Assembly: GCA_023375785.1 (NCBI GenBank)
Contig: SZWC01001563.1
Location: forward strand, 116,972 to 180,971
Source: Penium margaritaceum
Lineage: Eukaryota > Streptophyta > Zygnematophyceae > Desmidiales > Peniaceae
Direction: 5' to 3'
Length of the DNA: 64,000 nucleotides
Shown here: piece after piece, positions 32,871 to 44,300 of the stretch
How positions within the stretch are numbered: the first letter of the stretch is position 1
How the letters are laid out: each line of letters starts with the position of its first letter
The notes under the pieces: model-generated
Databases searched by the model: none
Told to the model about the DNA's origin: nothing
Seen by the model: the letters and a program-made list of their open reading frames with translations, nothing else
Made by a program: the position numbers and the translations under genes

Positions 32871-32949
32871 GTCCTTGGCTGAAGAATGTTGCCGGCTGGT
32901 GTGAGAAGGGCTGGCCACGAAAAACAGAGCTGGCATGCAAAACAAAATC

Positions 32950-33301
32950 CACCACCGCCAAGGAAGCCGCTGTCACAGCCGCTAGTGCTGTTGCTACTGC
33001 TAGCGGTGCTACCACTGTTGGCACCGCTGTCATTTCTACCACTACAAACGTTTGGAAAGCAAGGAGTAGAATGAAAGAGAAAATGGGAGTAGAAAGGGGA
33101 GAGGGGTAGGCGAAAGCCTAGGGGAGTGGGGAGGGGGAGGGGTTGGGAAGGGGGGTGGAGGGATAGGAGAAGAGGGGGAAGAGAGGAGAGAGGGTGCTAG
33201 GTCGGATGGAGAGCTGCGGCTGAGGCTGCCACTGCACTTGCTGCTGCAACTGGTGCTGCTGCTGCCACTTCTGCCACTGGTGCCACTGCTGGTGCTGCCA
33301 C
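32950..33301 (+). other. Ala/Thr-rich open stretch interrupted by Copia E
   Basis: GCT/GCC/ACT-rich DNA can be read as Ala/Thr/Ser/Gly (KEAAVTAASAVATASGATT near 32960-33020, and AATGAAAATSATGATAG near 33240-33295). The pattern continues after element E at 39139 (AATKAVAAEKVLAAVMQ). Only the low complexity is certain. A host or element protein of this composition is possible. Confidence 0.35.
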
Positions 33302-33990
33302 TGTTGTTCTTCTATGCCCCATGGCCACTACTATGGCTTGATGGATATGTTGGGTATGCATTGCTCCCTTGGAGTAAGTCCCCTAAAATCTTGTTCGTGG
33401 TGCAAGTCCAAGCAAGACACCAGAAGTGTAGCGCAACGAATAGCATGTTGGACTTAGGGAAAACAGGTCCTACAATCGAGCCTTGATGTACACAGGAGGT
33501 TTTTGACCTTCCAGCACAGGGGAAGTTTCTTATACATTTCTCCATGCATGAGGAGAGTGCGCCACCTGGCGGTCAGTGGATGCACCAATTGGCGGACTAG
33601 TGAGGTGGTGTGGAGTGACCACTCGGAAAGTGCCACTACGCTCACACGTGAGAAGCCATGCCTAGGACTGTATGTACCAGGCTCCTTCCTCATTCTAATT
33701 CCACAATCTGGCCTTAGATGCTCCTCACAGAGTTGTCCAACTAAGGAACCGTATAAAGAAGACACTAGTTGGTCAAAGCCCCGGGAGTTAGTCTTTGACT
33801 TGCACCTCGCACGAAAGTGACCAAGTGTTAAGTGGACACAGTTAGTAGCAAGTGATTGCCTATGAACTGCCCAGTGTGGAACTGTGATCTTAAGGGTGAT
33901 ATCTTCTCCTAGTTGAAATGCAAGGAGCGGACGGCAGGTGCTATTGTGTCGGCCCTGTTCTGTAGCCTGTTTGCCTCAGGCTGGTTGACA
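33302..33990 (+). repeat. 5' LTR of Copia E (689 bp)
   Basis: TGTTGTTCTTCTATG to GGTTGACA. The same ends are found in the 3' LTR. Related LTR pieces occur at 12491-13243, 19557-19633 and 28500-28786. Confidence 0.88.
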
Positions 33991-33992
33991 AA

Positions 33993-34010
33993 GGGTTATG
34001 GGCCCACACT
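33993..34010 (+). promoter_or_regulatory. Copia E primer-binding site, half-tRNA type
   Basis: GGGTTATGGGCCCACACT, two bases inside the LTR. The first 15 bases are an exact complement of the plant initiator tRNA-Met anticodon arm. It corresponds to the site used by Drosophila copia. Confidence 0.87.
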
Positions 34011-34239
34011 GACCAGTGGTAAAGCATGCTTCACTCAACTCTGGTACTCTCTCTCCAGGTGCACATGCCGGCTCCATCAGCTCCATGAGCTCCATCAGCT
34101 TCATTAGCTCCAACAGCTTGGTCTGCACTCAGCATACACGGACCAAGGACAAGCTCTGCTCTTGGAGGCACGACCGTTGTGGCCCAACCAGGACAAGCTA
34201 TGCCCTTGGTGGCAAGGCCCTCAGTGTGTTGGTGTAGAT

Positions 34240-34267
34240 ATACTCTCTCTCTCTCTCTCTCTCTCTG
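34240..34267. repeat. (CT)n microsatellite in the E leader
   Basis: A run of TC dinucleotides of about 26 bases in the leader of element E. It makes the minus strand read Arg/Glu repeats, which is not coding. Confidence 0.9.
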
Positions 34268-34459
34268 CAGGTGAACACCTACTGGAGGGGTAAGCAACGG
34301 ATTTGCATCCTAAAACCGGTAGCACACATGAACTAACATCAGCCTACATTGGCCTCAACGCAGCAGAGACATGGGAAGCAGACAAGGGCAACAAAAATGG
34401 TTGACCCATCGGGAGGAGTGGAGGCTGACCCAGGACAGTCCTCAAACTCAACAGTGGCT

Positions 34460-35640
34460 ACCACAAGGCAGACCACTCCTTGGTGAGACCCGCCAGATGA
34501 ACTGGGACCTTGACAAAAAAATGCAAGCCATGATCCTCCTCATGGCGCTACCGGAGAGCTGGAGCCCAATGATCACCGTCATGGGTGGTTGGAGGGAGGA
34601 TGACCTGACGTACACGACAGTGTCCGAGTACGTGCAAAACAAGGCCATGCGCCGCAACGGAAGTGAGGCTAATTTCTCACCCTATGCCGCTTGATATGGT
34701 GGTCGCGGGAGCAAAGGGTCAGCCTCTGGTCAGAAAGGCACAAGCGGAAGCGGTGGCGGCGGAGGCAACAAGTGCAGCAAGGCTTCCAAACGACACGGAA
34801 ACTGTCGCAATTGCGGCAATTCTGGGCACTGGGCAAGAGAGTTCAGGTCGCCAAAGAAGGAAGACGGCGGAAGTAATGGGAACAAAGGCAGCAAAAGGGT
34901 GGCAAAGAAGCCACCAACATGATGGCACAGAGCATGCCTCCGGCAAAAGGAGCGACGTTGCTCAGGCTAGGAGCTTTAGGGCTCGACTCCGGTAACGATC
35001 ATCACTCCAGTAACAACCAGGCTGGATTTGTCTTAATTGGCCCCACCGAGCAGCGGTTCAGATACGCGAATGCTAGCGTTGTGAATGCAAAGGGCGTAGG
35101 AGACAAGCAGGTGAGCATCAGCCTAAATGGTGTAGAGATGGATCTATAGCTACATGACGTGGTCTAAATGCCCTCGTTTGCGGCAAACCTCCTGTCCGTG
35201 TCAAAAATAAGAGACAACGACATGACGGTGGTATTCACACAAAAGAAGGCGGTCATCGCCAGGAACGAGGATATCAAGGTCCTCTATGACAACAAAGATG
35301 TCGTGGCACAGGTTCCACAGGTTGACGGGCTCTATGTATTGTAGACAACGGCAACAAAGAGCTCCGAAGACGAGGGTCTTGCGGGTGCAGCGGAGGCAGT
35401 GGTCTCGGTACCACCAGAGGAGAGCACACCAACAAAAACCAAAAAAGCATCCTTTGCCGCAAAGGAGGAAGACGCCTATCTGTGGCATAGACGCTTTGGG
35501 CATGTTGCAAACAGCATGCTCCAAGTCATCAACTAAGAACAGCTGGTCCGCGGCATGGATGGTTGCAAGAAGGATGCCGTTGGGTGTGGCAACAAGTGTG
35601 AATCTTGCCTGGAAGGCAACACCAAGTGAACGCGCTTTGA
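34460..35640 (+). pseudogene. gag-pro: Copia E gag, protease and GAG-pre-integrase
   Basis: Gag shows MILLMALPESWSPMITVMGG and the VSEYVQNKAMRRNGSEANFS segment at 34525-34680. A knuckle-like NCGNSGHWA is near 34810-34840. The protease region has LDSGNDHHSSNNQAGF near 34985-35030 and FAANLLSVSKI near 35175-35210. GAG-pre-integrase has AYLWHRRFGHVANSML at 35470-35520. Fossil part of E. Confidence 0.82.
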
Positions 35641-35659
35641 GCACAATGGTCATCGCGCA

Positions 35660-36670
35660 AAATCAACCCTTGACCTGATTCACACCGACATGTGGAGATG
35701 CTTTCGCATGGCGTCAAACGGTGGTAGCAAGTATTTCCTGACTTTCATCGACGACCACAGCCACAAAGTGTGGATCTTCTTCCTTAAAACAAAGGGAGAG
35801 GTTAGAGAAAAGATCTAGGAGTTTGTAGCCATGGTGGAGCGGCAGACTGGAAAGAACGTCAAAGCAATGGGGAGGGACAACGGTAGAGAGTATGAGCGAC
35901 AACCATGCAAGGGCTGGTTGGGACAACATGGAATCAACCACCAGCCCACAATGCCTTACACACCGCAGAGTAATGGTGTTGCCAAACGTATGAATCACAC
36001 CATCCTCCGCATGGTGCGTAGCATGCCCTTTGATGAAAAGCTTCCACCGCAGTTCTTGGCGGAAGTGGCAAGAGCGGCATGCTATCTCTTCAACTTGACT
36101 CCGACGGCTGCCCTGGGCAGGCGCGGAAAGAAAAAGGGCAAGCAACAGATGACGCCACAAGACGTTTGGCCATGCAATAAGCCGGACGCATCACACCTGA
36201 ACGTCTTTGGCTGCACCGCATGGACAAAGGTCCAGGCGGGTGAGGGTGCCGGTAAGCTGGATGCAAGAGCGCAAAAGTGCGTTATGGTGGGCTATGAGAC
36301 GGCCCACAAGACGTACCGCTTATGGGACCTGGCAGGAAGAAGAATCATCACCAGCTGGGACGTAACCTTTGACAAAAGGAAACCAGGCAAGGAGGAGATG
36401 CTTGATCCCACGGAAGCTTCAAAACAGGGAGAGTGGCTGGTGCTGCTAGAGTCAAGAGATCAAGCTCCTGAAAACTGGCAAGTGGTCCCAGTGCAGCACG
36501 CCGTGAAGAAGAGTGGTCTGGCAGGGGGAACGGCTGTGCAAGCTGATATAGCAGCGAGCTCCGACACAGAGTCAGAGACGTCCGAGGCCTCTCAGACCAG
36601 CTGGGAGGCCAGTGGCTCTTCGAAAGAGGAAAACTTAACTCCAGGGCAGCCAACAGCACAGGAGCAATAG
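35660..36670 (+). pseudogene. pol (INT): Copia E integrase and linker
   Basis: The core has DMWRCFRMASNGGSKYFLTF, then HKVWIFFLKTKGEV near 35690-35810, FVAMVERQTGKNVKAMGRDN near 35820-35880, and MPYTPQSNGVAKRMNHTILR at 35950-36010. The tail is VMVGYETAHKTYRLWDLAG at 36280-36340. The linker is Ser/Glu-rich (36540-36660). Fossil part of E. Confidence 0.86.
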
Positions 36671-36799
36671 CATTGCAAAGATCCACAAGCAATGCAACGT
36701 TGGAGCACACGATAAAGAAAACAAACTCCAAAGTACGATGCTGACACCAACAGCTAGACTGGACTAAGCTGGTCCTGTTCGGCTCAGGGAGAGCCGGTC

Positions 36800-38367
36800 A
36801 CTGTGGCTGAGGATTTGGCAAGGCCCGATGCGGCCAAGTGGAAGGAGGCGGACGACAGTGAGCTCGCGTCCATCGAAGAAAATAAAACATGGGTGCTGGT
36901 GGACAGACCTACTAACGCTCACGTGGTGGGCTCAAAGTGGGTGCTCAGGTTGAAGCGGAAGCAAGATGATAACATCGACAAGTACAAGGTAAGGGTTGTG
37001 GCAAAAGGATTCCCACAGTGCCCAGGGTCTGAGTACAATTAGACCTTTGCACCGGTTGTCACGTTTGCCTCCATCAGGTCCCTGCTTGCTGTCGCTACGG
37101 CCAAACACCGTGAGATCCACCAGATGGGTGTGAAAACAGCCTTCCTTTATGGGAAGCTCGACAAGGAGGTGCTAAAAGAGGTACCGAAAGGTGTCAAAGC
37201 ACCCAAGGGTAAGGTGTGGAAGCAGGTGAAGGCATTGAATGGGCTGAAATGGGCCCCACAGATCTGGTATAAGGAAATTGACAGCCTTATGGCTGAGATC
37301 TCCTTCGCACATTGCAAGAATGACCCCAGCGTTTATGTGCGGAGGATTAACGTGGCTTACTACTTGTGGCGTTGTATATGGATGATCTTATCATGTGTTC
37401 TTCCTGGCAGGAAGCCCTTACAGACCTCAAGAAAAATCTGGCCAGTAGATTTGAGATGAAGGACGTGGGACCTCTCAAGTACTACCTCGGGATTGTTGTT
37501 CACCACAACCGTAAAGCAGGCACCATCGAGCTCAGCCATACCAAGTACATCATGGACGTCTTGAAGCGCTACAACATAGGGGACTGCAAGCCTGTCAACA
37601 CCCTCATGCCCTCCGACTGCAAGCTCTCCTCCTCCATGTCACCAAGCAACAAGGAAGACCGGTGGGAGATGCAAAACATTCCGTACCAGTCCGCCGTTGG
37701 GAGCCTCATGGATGTGATGGTGGGAACGCGACCTGACATTGCTTATGCAGTGGGTCAGGTGAGCAGGTTTGTGGCCAACCCTGGGCAAAAACATTGGCAA
37801 GTCGTGAAGCGGATTTTTTGCTACCTCAAAAAGACTCAGCACGTCCGACTTCGGTTTGGAGGTCTAGAAGGATCGGACTTGCTGCAATTGACATGCTACA
37901 CTGACGCAGACTGGGGAGGACGGATTGATGACAGGAAGTCCACTTCAGGATTTGTTTGTCCTCTCAATAGTGGTGTGGTCTTGTGGGCAAGCAGGAAGCA
38001 GGACTGTGTCTCGCTTCCTATTGTTGAGGCGGAGTACATTTCTCTCTCCAAAGTGTGCAAGGAAACAGAGTGGCTTTGTAGTTTGCTTGATGAGATCAAG
38101 GCACCACAAGAGGAAGCAACCGTCATCTGCATGGACAACCAAGGTTCCATCGCTATGGCAGAGGACGGCATGATCTCTCGGCGTACAAAGCACATCGATA
38201 TTCGGTACCACTACTCACGTGACCTTGTCGCCAAGGGTGTCGTGGAACTGGAGCACGTTGCAACCAAGAAAATGCTTGTAGACTTCTTGACAAAGCCGCT
38301 AGACAATGACTTGCATGTTGCAGGTGCTCGAGGAGTTGGCATGGTGGATGCAAGAGATGAGAACTAA
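36800..38367 (+). pseudogene. pol (RT-RH): Copia E reverse transcriptase and RNase H
   Basis: RT shows SKWVLRLKRKQDDNIDKYK and the RVVAKGFPQCPGSEY segment. The catalytic YMDDLIMCSS is at 37370-37400. PLKYYLGIVVHHNRKAGT lies near 37475-37530. RNase H shows YTDADWGGRIDDRKSTSGFV (37900-37960), VEAEYISLSKVCKE, and TKHIDIRYHYSRD (38188-38226). The frame ends at 38367, about 100 bases before the 3' LTR. Fossil part of E. Confidence 0.9.
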
Positions 38368-38449
38368 AGACCAAGAAAATTGACATGCACAAACACAACT
38401 TAGAGCTACGAATTCATGCCAAAGAAAACTACCACAGCAGGTGGCCTAA

Positions 38450-39138
38450 GGTGCAAGGAGGAGATTGTTGTTCTTCTATGCCCCATGGCCACTGGTATGG
38501 CTTGACGGACAAGTTGGGCATGCACTGCTCCATTGGACAATGTTCCCTAGACCTTGTTCCTGGTGCATGTCCAAGCGAGACACCAAAAGTGTAACGCAAC
38601 GGATAGCGTCTTGGACTTAGGGACAATAGGTCCTGCGATCGAGCCTTGATGTGCGCACGAGGTTTTTGACCTTCCATTATAGGGGAAGTTTCTTACACAT
38701 TTCTCCATGCATGAGGAGATTGCGCCACTTGGCAGTCAGTGGATGCGCCAATTTACGGACTGGTGAGGTGGTGTGGAGTGACCACCCCAAAAGTGCCACT
38801 TCTCACACACCTTAGAAGCCAGGCCTATGACTATGTGTACCAGGCTCCTTCCTCATTGTAATTACACAATATGGCCTTGGATTCTCCTTACAGAGTTGTC
38901 TAACTAAGTAAAAGAATAAGGAAGACATTGGTTGTTCTAAGCCATAGGAGTTAGTCTTTGACTAGCACCTCGCGGGAAAGTGAACAAGTGTTAAATGGAC
39001 ACAGTTGCTAGCAAGTGATTGCCTAGGAATCGTGATCTTGAGGGTGATATCTTCTCCTAGTTGAAATGCTAGGAGCGGACGGCATGTACTATTGTGTCGG
39101 CCATGTTTTCTAGTCCATTTGCATCATGCCGGTTGACA
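38450..39138 (+). repeat. Polypurine tract and 3' LTR of Copia E
   Basis: GTGCAAGGAGGAGAT (38451-38465) is followed by the 673-bp LTR at 38466-39138, which ends GGTTGACA. The following ACCAC is the right target-site copy. Confidence 0.87.
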
Positions 39139-39274
39139 ACCACTGCAGCCACCAAGGCTGTTGCTGCTGAGAAAGTTCTTGCTGCAGTAATGCAGGCGCT
39201 ACAGCTACTTCAGGTACGCTAACACTACTGCGGCTGCCCCTACTGTTATGGTAGCCCTGCTGTTCCAAGTAACA

Positions 39275-39480
39275 GCTTAGAGGGCCTTGGTCGTAGGTAA
39301 CAGGTCGCACTTCACAGGTCAAAGGTTACAGGTTGCAGGTTGTAGGTTGTAGGTCCCTGCTCGCAGGTCCCAGGTCACAAATGGAAGGTCACAGATTGCA
39401 AATGGAACGTCGCAGGTTGCAGGTCACAAGTCCTAGGTCGCGGGTCTTAAGTCATAGGTTGCACGTCGTAGGAGGCAGAT
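39275..39480. repeat. Degenerate minisatellite, CAGGTYRCAGGT-like
   Basis: About 200 bases of short, loosely repeated caggt / aggtcac / ttgcaggt units, each about 7-8 bases. Confidence 0.75.
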
Positions 39481-39621
39481 CCTTTTTATAGTTGTACGCT
39501 CTTGCTTCCTTGTTGGTAGTCATGTTTGATGTGAGGACAAGGAGGTTGGCTTGAAGTCCAAACGGAATGGTAGCTCAACCATCACCATCACCATCAGCCT
39601 GTAGCAGCACTGCCTGCCGTA

Positions 39622-39639
39622 ATAATAGTAATAGTAGTA

Positions 39640-39691
<52 letters not shown>

Positions 39692-39696
39692 CAGAA
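39622..39696. repeat. (TAG)n microsatellite
   Basis: A run of TAG trinucleotides of about 75 bases with few interruptions. Ser- or Tyr-rich frames across it are artefacts of composition. Confidence 0.9.
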
Positions 39697-40767
39697 GTCG
39701 TAGCTGCAGTGGCAAAGGAAGCAGCAGTGGCAGCGGCAGCAATAGTGCAAGTTAGGTTGGTAGGCCGGCAATGACAGTCCAGTAATCAACACCACAAACA
39801 AGAGCAGAGTAACACAGATTGCTACATGTGATGCCACTCACACACCATCAATCACACTTCATGCGAAGGGAACTGGTTGTATGCCACAGCAGTAGCATTA
39901 TTCTTGATTTACGTTTTCCATAGGTCACATCGAAAGACAATGCAAGATAAACATGGGTGGTGGCAAATTGGCACCACTAGTAATAATGATAGCAGCAGCA
40001 GTAACGGCGGTTGTAGAAAAAGCAGTTCCACCCTTATCTCCTTTACATACCCTCCTGACCATACTCATTGTCCTTCCATCCTGTCGCTGCTTCCAAGCCA
40101 CCTTCACTCTCCCCATCTCGTCCCCATCTGGCAAGGCCTGGCTCCACCTCTTCCTCTTTGGCTGACCTCTCTCAATACTCTTGATCGCATTCCCTTACTT
40201 CACGTCGCGATAAATACAAAATCAGCACCGCCCCACAAAACGTTCCTCCAGCCCCCTTTCACAACAATTCCTTTGCATCTTACAATTCAATTGTGATGAG
40301 CTTCATTCTAGAGAACAAAACAGAACCTTATCGATGAATTTGCAACCACACATGATGTGCATGTCCTTATCCTAACCAAATCACACTTCAACACTTCCGA
40401 TACTACTAGCTATTCTCAACATGATCTCCAGATGTCCCATTTCAATACGACCTCACCAACCCCACACACTACAAGTATTAGCATTTTCCATCGCGCAGGC
40501 CTGGAGATCTCCAATGTATTTGAACTTCTTCCAGGCCAAACAATATCATTCTCAGTGTGTTGACACAACACACCCCTCGTTATTTCTGTCGTCTACACCC
40601 TAGCTCAGCTAGCAACCCGGGCACCTTTTTGGGAGGCCCTGCAAAATACTATCTGTGATCATGCCACCCATACTCTTGTCGAAGAAATTAAATTGCACAT
40701 ATCCCCATAGGATAGACAATCCTTCTCTCTAGACCCTGAGTCTCTTACTCTAACCATCCAGCTTGAC

Positions 40768-40788
40768 TCTCTCTCTCTGTCTCCCCCT

Positions 40789-40858
<70 letters not shown>
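40768..40858. repeat. (CT)n microsatellite
   Basis: About 90 bases of almost perfect CT repeat within the LINE endonuclease region. The opposite strand reads Arg/Glu repeats, which is not coding. Confidence 0.95.
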
Positions 40859-40860
<2 letters not shown>

Positions 40861-41821
40861 AGGACTCTTTTCCCAGTTTCCAGCCGCACTCTTGTCAGTT
40901 TACATACTCGTCTCAAACGTCCAATTCCCTGGCCGGTATCCACAGATTCTACCACACCACCTCTATCTCCCTCCCCATTCATAGCATTGACCATGCCCCT
41001 TTGGTGGATCATACATCGTATCACTCCAATGCCAACCTCATCTCCCTTCACCCCGTCCCCCCTTCTCCCCCTATAATTCTCTCTGGAGAGTTAACACCTC
41101 GCTCTTGTCCAAACCATGGGTCAAAAACCACCTGCCATCCCTCCAACGCACTTACCTCTTCCCAAACATGAGCTCACTCATCACCTTTGACAATACTGTC
41201 AATCAGAAGCCCATTGCAAAAAACACGCAATTGGCACCTTGAAGCTACTGTTAGCCGCCTTTCAAATGCCTCCTCCCAACAAGACCTCAACATCCAGGCA
41301 CATTTTACAAAAGCTAGAACTCAGCTCCAATGATATTATATGAACAAGCACAATAATCACCAACAGGCTTCCAACCTCCATCGGAACAAAAAAGATGTAC
41401 TCCCCTCCCCCCCCCACCCTATAAGATTTGTCCTCGTTGGCCTCCAATTCAAATCACTGTGCCTTTGAGATCCCTGTTGTACACTCCAGACCACCTTTGA
41501 CAATCTGGCCTCTGTCATCTGTAATTTCTATGCACACATCTATCAACCTCCGCTCCCTATTTTGGATTTCCTCTCGTCATGAACATGACGCCTCCCACCA
41601 GACATTGTTGCAATTCTGGATGGATCTCCCTCACCTCAAGGAATCTCTGAAGCCATCCATGACCAGGCCTCTCACAAAGCCTCAGTACTAGAGGGCCTAC
41701 CTAGAAACTGTATAAACAACTCCTTATTTGGATTTCCTTACAACTCCTCCCCTTCCAAAACGCCCTCTTTCAAGACTGCAGTACCTATCTTGAATTTGCA
41801 TCCTCCATTACCACCCGCATG

Positions 41822-42475
41822 TGTTGATTTTTTTTGCACCTATTTCTGTATTGTAGGATGGATCAGGAATGCCCCGCCCCTTGTGGAGGTATGATCCCTG
41901 GATCCGTTGTGATGTGACTCAACTATGCTCTGTCTCATGTGAGATATGACCTGTGACTACACCATATGGGTGAGTGGTAACCTTGGCCATTTTGTTGATT
42001 TGGCCAAGTGAGAGGTCACGAGCTCGATCATGGCCCCATGCACATCTTGTTTGCTGTGGAAGCTTCCAAGAAAGAAACTTCGTAGCTTCTTGGATGTTAC
42101 ATGGTTGGTCTGTCACCTTGACACTAGGATGCTTATGTGTCAAGCCCACAGTGCAAGGCTATTGGTGAGGCGGCTGGTTCAGGCAACTTCCGAGGAATGT
42201 GCTTTTGAGTTCTTTGACTAGACAGACAGTTATAAAAGGAATTGTCTTGCATGCTGATCAATTAACCCTTGCTTGATGCTCTCTTGCGTATTGATGACTT
42301 GAGCTCTTCTTGAGATGTAATGCTAAGGTGTTAGTACTCTTGAAGGTGAAGTGTATGCCTGATTGAGTTTGGAGTGCATGACAGATGTCAATAAAGGAAG
42401 AAGGCCTAAAAACCTTTGTGAGCTTTTTTGGTTTTGCGGCTCCTGTGCCAGAGGTGGTTAGCTTAGTAGCTAACA
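41822..42475 (+). repeat. Solo LTR in the LINE, (G/T)CATG target duplication
   Basis: A 654-bp stretch, TGTTGATTTT to GTAGCTAACA, flanked by GCATG (41817-41821) and TCATG (42476-42480). It interrupts the LINE exactly where the RT begins. It contains a TATA-like TATAAAAGG near 42232 and AATAAA near 42391, as LTRs do. No internal region, priming site or second LTR is present. Orientation is inferred from those signals. Its family is not otherwise seen in the window. Confidence 0.72.
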
Positions 42476-43025
42476 TCATGATATCGGCAACTATCACCCT
42501 ATTTCTTTACTTGATGTGGAGTACACAGTGTTTGCCAAACTCCTGGCGTCTCACCTTGCCAAGGCATTGCCTTTCATCATTCATGAACACCAGACATGCA
42601 TTATTAAAAAAAGATGTATCCTACACACTCTCATCTGGCTGTATGATGTCCACCATTATGCGGTCTGTACTCAAACCCCGCCCAACTTCCTCTCCGTAGA
42701 CTTTGAGAAGGAAGATGATTATCTCAAGAGACAATACCTCTTCCAAGCCCTCAGTCACTGTGGCCTTCCACCTACATTCATTTGCTGGGTCCACCTGCTT
42801 CACCGACACACATCTGATCACTTCCTCGTGAATGAAATTCTGACCACATCCCTCGTTCTCTACTCTGGGTTATGCCATGTTTATTTTCTTGCAGCTGTCC
42901 TCTTTGTGTGCGCTCTTGAGCCTATGGCTGACACATTCGAGTCTCATCTCCTAGGGATTCCCACTTGTTGACCTAAAAGACTTATTGGTTGTGCAGATGA
43001 TGTCACCCTCATACTAACCTCCCAT
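42476..43025 (+). pseudogene. LINE reverse transcriptase fragment
   Basis: It resembles the first half of L1-type RVT_1. VEYTVFAKLLASHLAKALPF and IIHEHQTCIIKKRCI at 42514-42615 match the YKILAKVLANRL..LP..I...Q..F...R.I block. FLSVDFEKEDDYLKRQYLF at 42690-42745 matches the LKLDFEKAFD motif, with the aspartate spacing altered. ALSHCGLPPTFICWV follows. GCADDVTLILTS at about 42988-43023 is the YADD-box region, displaced by a stop between it and the preceding frame. Immediately before the solo LTR site the DIGNYHPISLL block is split by frame changes. Dead fragment. Confidence 0.8.
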
Positions 43026-44300
43026 CGCCAAGTTCACAAGCATCCGGGCAATCCTTGTAGTGGCGGCCGCGATGGACATGGAACTCCACCAAACGGATGT
43101 AAAGACAGACTTCCTCAACATCATCATAGACAAAAAGATCTACATGGAGGTGCCAGAGGGGATGGCATCGGAGGGCAAGGTGTGCAAGCTACGGAAGTCC
43201 TTGTATGGGCTAAAACAATTGCCCTGATGCAGGTACAAACAGATGCACAGGTTCATGGCATAGCTTGGCTTCAAGCACTGTGAGTCAGATCACAGCGCGT
43301 ACGTGCCACACAATAAGCAGCTCCATCAGATGGTTGCAATCTTTGTGGACGACCTCATTTTTTGCTTGACGGATCTACAAAGCCTACAGCAACTGAAAGA
43401 GCACCTGAGCAGTAGATTTCATACATCGAATATGGGGTAGCTGGAGTACAATCTCGGGGTTAGCATCACGCAGAACCAAAGAATGCGCACGCTTGAGCTA
43501 AGGCAGGCCAAATATGTGGCCTAGGGGCTGAAGCAGTATAACATGGAGGACAGCAAACTAGTTGGCATTCTGGTCTACACGACCTCTGCAGTGAGTGCGG
43601 CAATGGTCCCATAGACAAAACAAGACTAGGAGGATATTGCATGGGTGCCCTACCAATCGGCGATGGGTGGTCTCATGTACGCTGTGGTGGCTACACGACG
43701 AGATTTGGCCTGCGTAGTGGGCCAAGTTAGCAGGTACGTGGGTGATCCAGGGCCACTACACTTGTAGGCAGTCAAACACGTCCTCTAGAACCTGCACGCA
43801 ATGCGGGGTGCGCACTTGAGGCTCAACGGCAAGGGGTGGGCGGACCCCTTTTGTCTAGTTTGCTCTACACATGAACACTACGCTAGGGATGAGGACAAGC
43901 GGAAGTCCATATCCGGCTACGTGTTCTTCCTTGCTGGTTCCGCAATCTTGTGGTGTAACAAGAAGCAAGACTGTGTCGCCACCTCCATAGTGGAAGCTAA
44001 GCACATCATGCTGGTTGAGGCAGTCAAGGAGGCGATGTGGCTCCGCAGGATGCAGGGGGAGCAAGGCGTGCTGCAGCAAGAGCTTACGGTGGTCTTAGAG
44101 TGAACACCAGCTCCATCTCGCTGATCAACAACCCAACAGAGCAGAGGAGGACAAAGTACATTGACGTGCGTTGTCACTTTGCATGGGACATGGTTGAAAA
44201 AGGGCAGGTCGTGATGCAATATCTCAACATGCACAACATGCTTGTGCATTGCTTGACCAAAGCACAACCCGTGGACCGGCATGCAAACTAGAGCATGGCT
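43026..44300 (+). pseudogene. pol (RT-RH): Copia C reverse transcriptase and RNase H
   Basis: RT begins with FTSIRAILVVAAAMDMELHQ. It continues with the KIYMEVPEGM block, KLRKSLYGLKQ, and the catalytic box VAIFVDDLIFCLTD near 43335-43375. RNase H has YARDEDKRKSISGYVFFLAG near 43880-43940, SIVEAKHIMLVEAVKEAMW near 43985-44040, and IDVRCHFAWDMVEK near 44160-44205. Fossil part of C. Confidence 0.85.

Larger units (their letters stand above)
33302..39138 (+). mobile_element. Ty1/copia element E, complete ends, (G/A)CCAC target duplication
   Basis: A plus-strand Copia: 5' LTR 33302-33990, half-tRNA priming site, leader, gag, protease, GAG-pre-integrase, integrase, RT, RNase H, polypurine tract, 3' LTR 38466-39138. 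The flanks GCCAC (33297-33301) and ACCAC (39139-39143) agree at four of five bases. The LTRs differ by about 15% in the first 185 bp by eye, so E is clearly older than F or B. Broken, with about a dozen breaks. Proteins are close to A/G, but its LTR is of a different type. Confidence 0.9.
40290..43025 (+). mobile_element. L1-type LINE fragment, interrupted by a solo LTR
   Basis: A plus-strand non-LTR retrotransposon ORF2 relic. The endonuclease part comes first (VHVLILTKSHFNTSDT at 40357-40405; IFHRAGLEISNVFELLPGQT near 40480-40540; RFYHTT...IDHAPL near 40950-41000 in the usual end position). The middle region is decayed. A solo LTR occupies 41822-42475. The reverse transcriptase follows, up to a junction with Copia C at about 43025. 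There are many frameshifts and stops, and both ends are missing. A 90-base (CT)n run (40768-40858) sits in the endonuclease part. Confidence 0.75.

Noticed and set aside
32100-32945. A long minus-strand frame rich in Pro, Leu and Ser
   Set aside because: It follows the polypurine tract and reflects composition. Only its last part overlaps the protein-like relic.
39565-39755. A Ser-rich short frame
   Set aside because: It is produced by the (TAG)n microsatellite.
40660-41051. An Arg/Glu-repeat protein on the minus strand
   Set aside because: It is produced by the (CT)n run inside the LINE relic.
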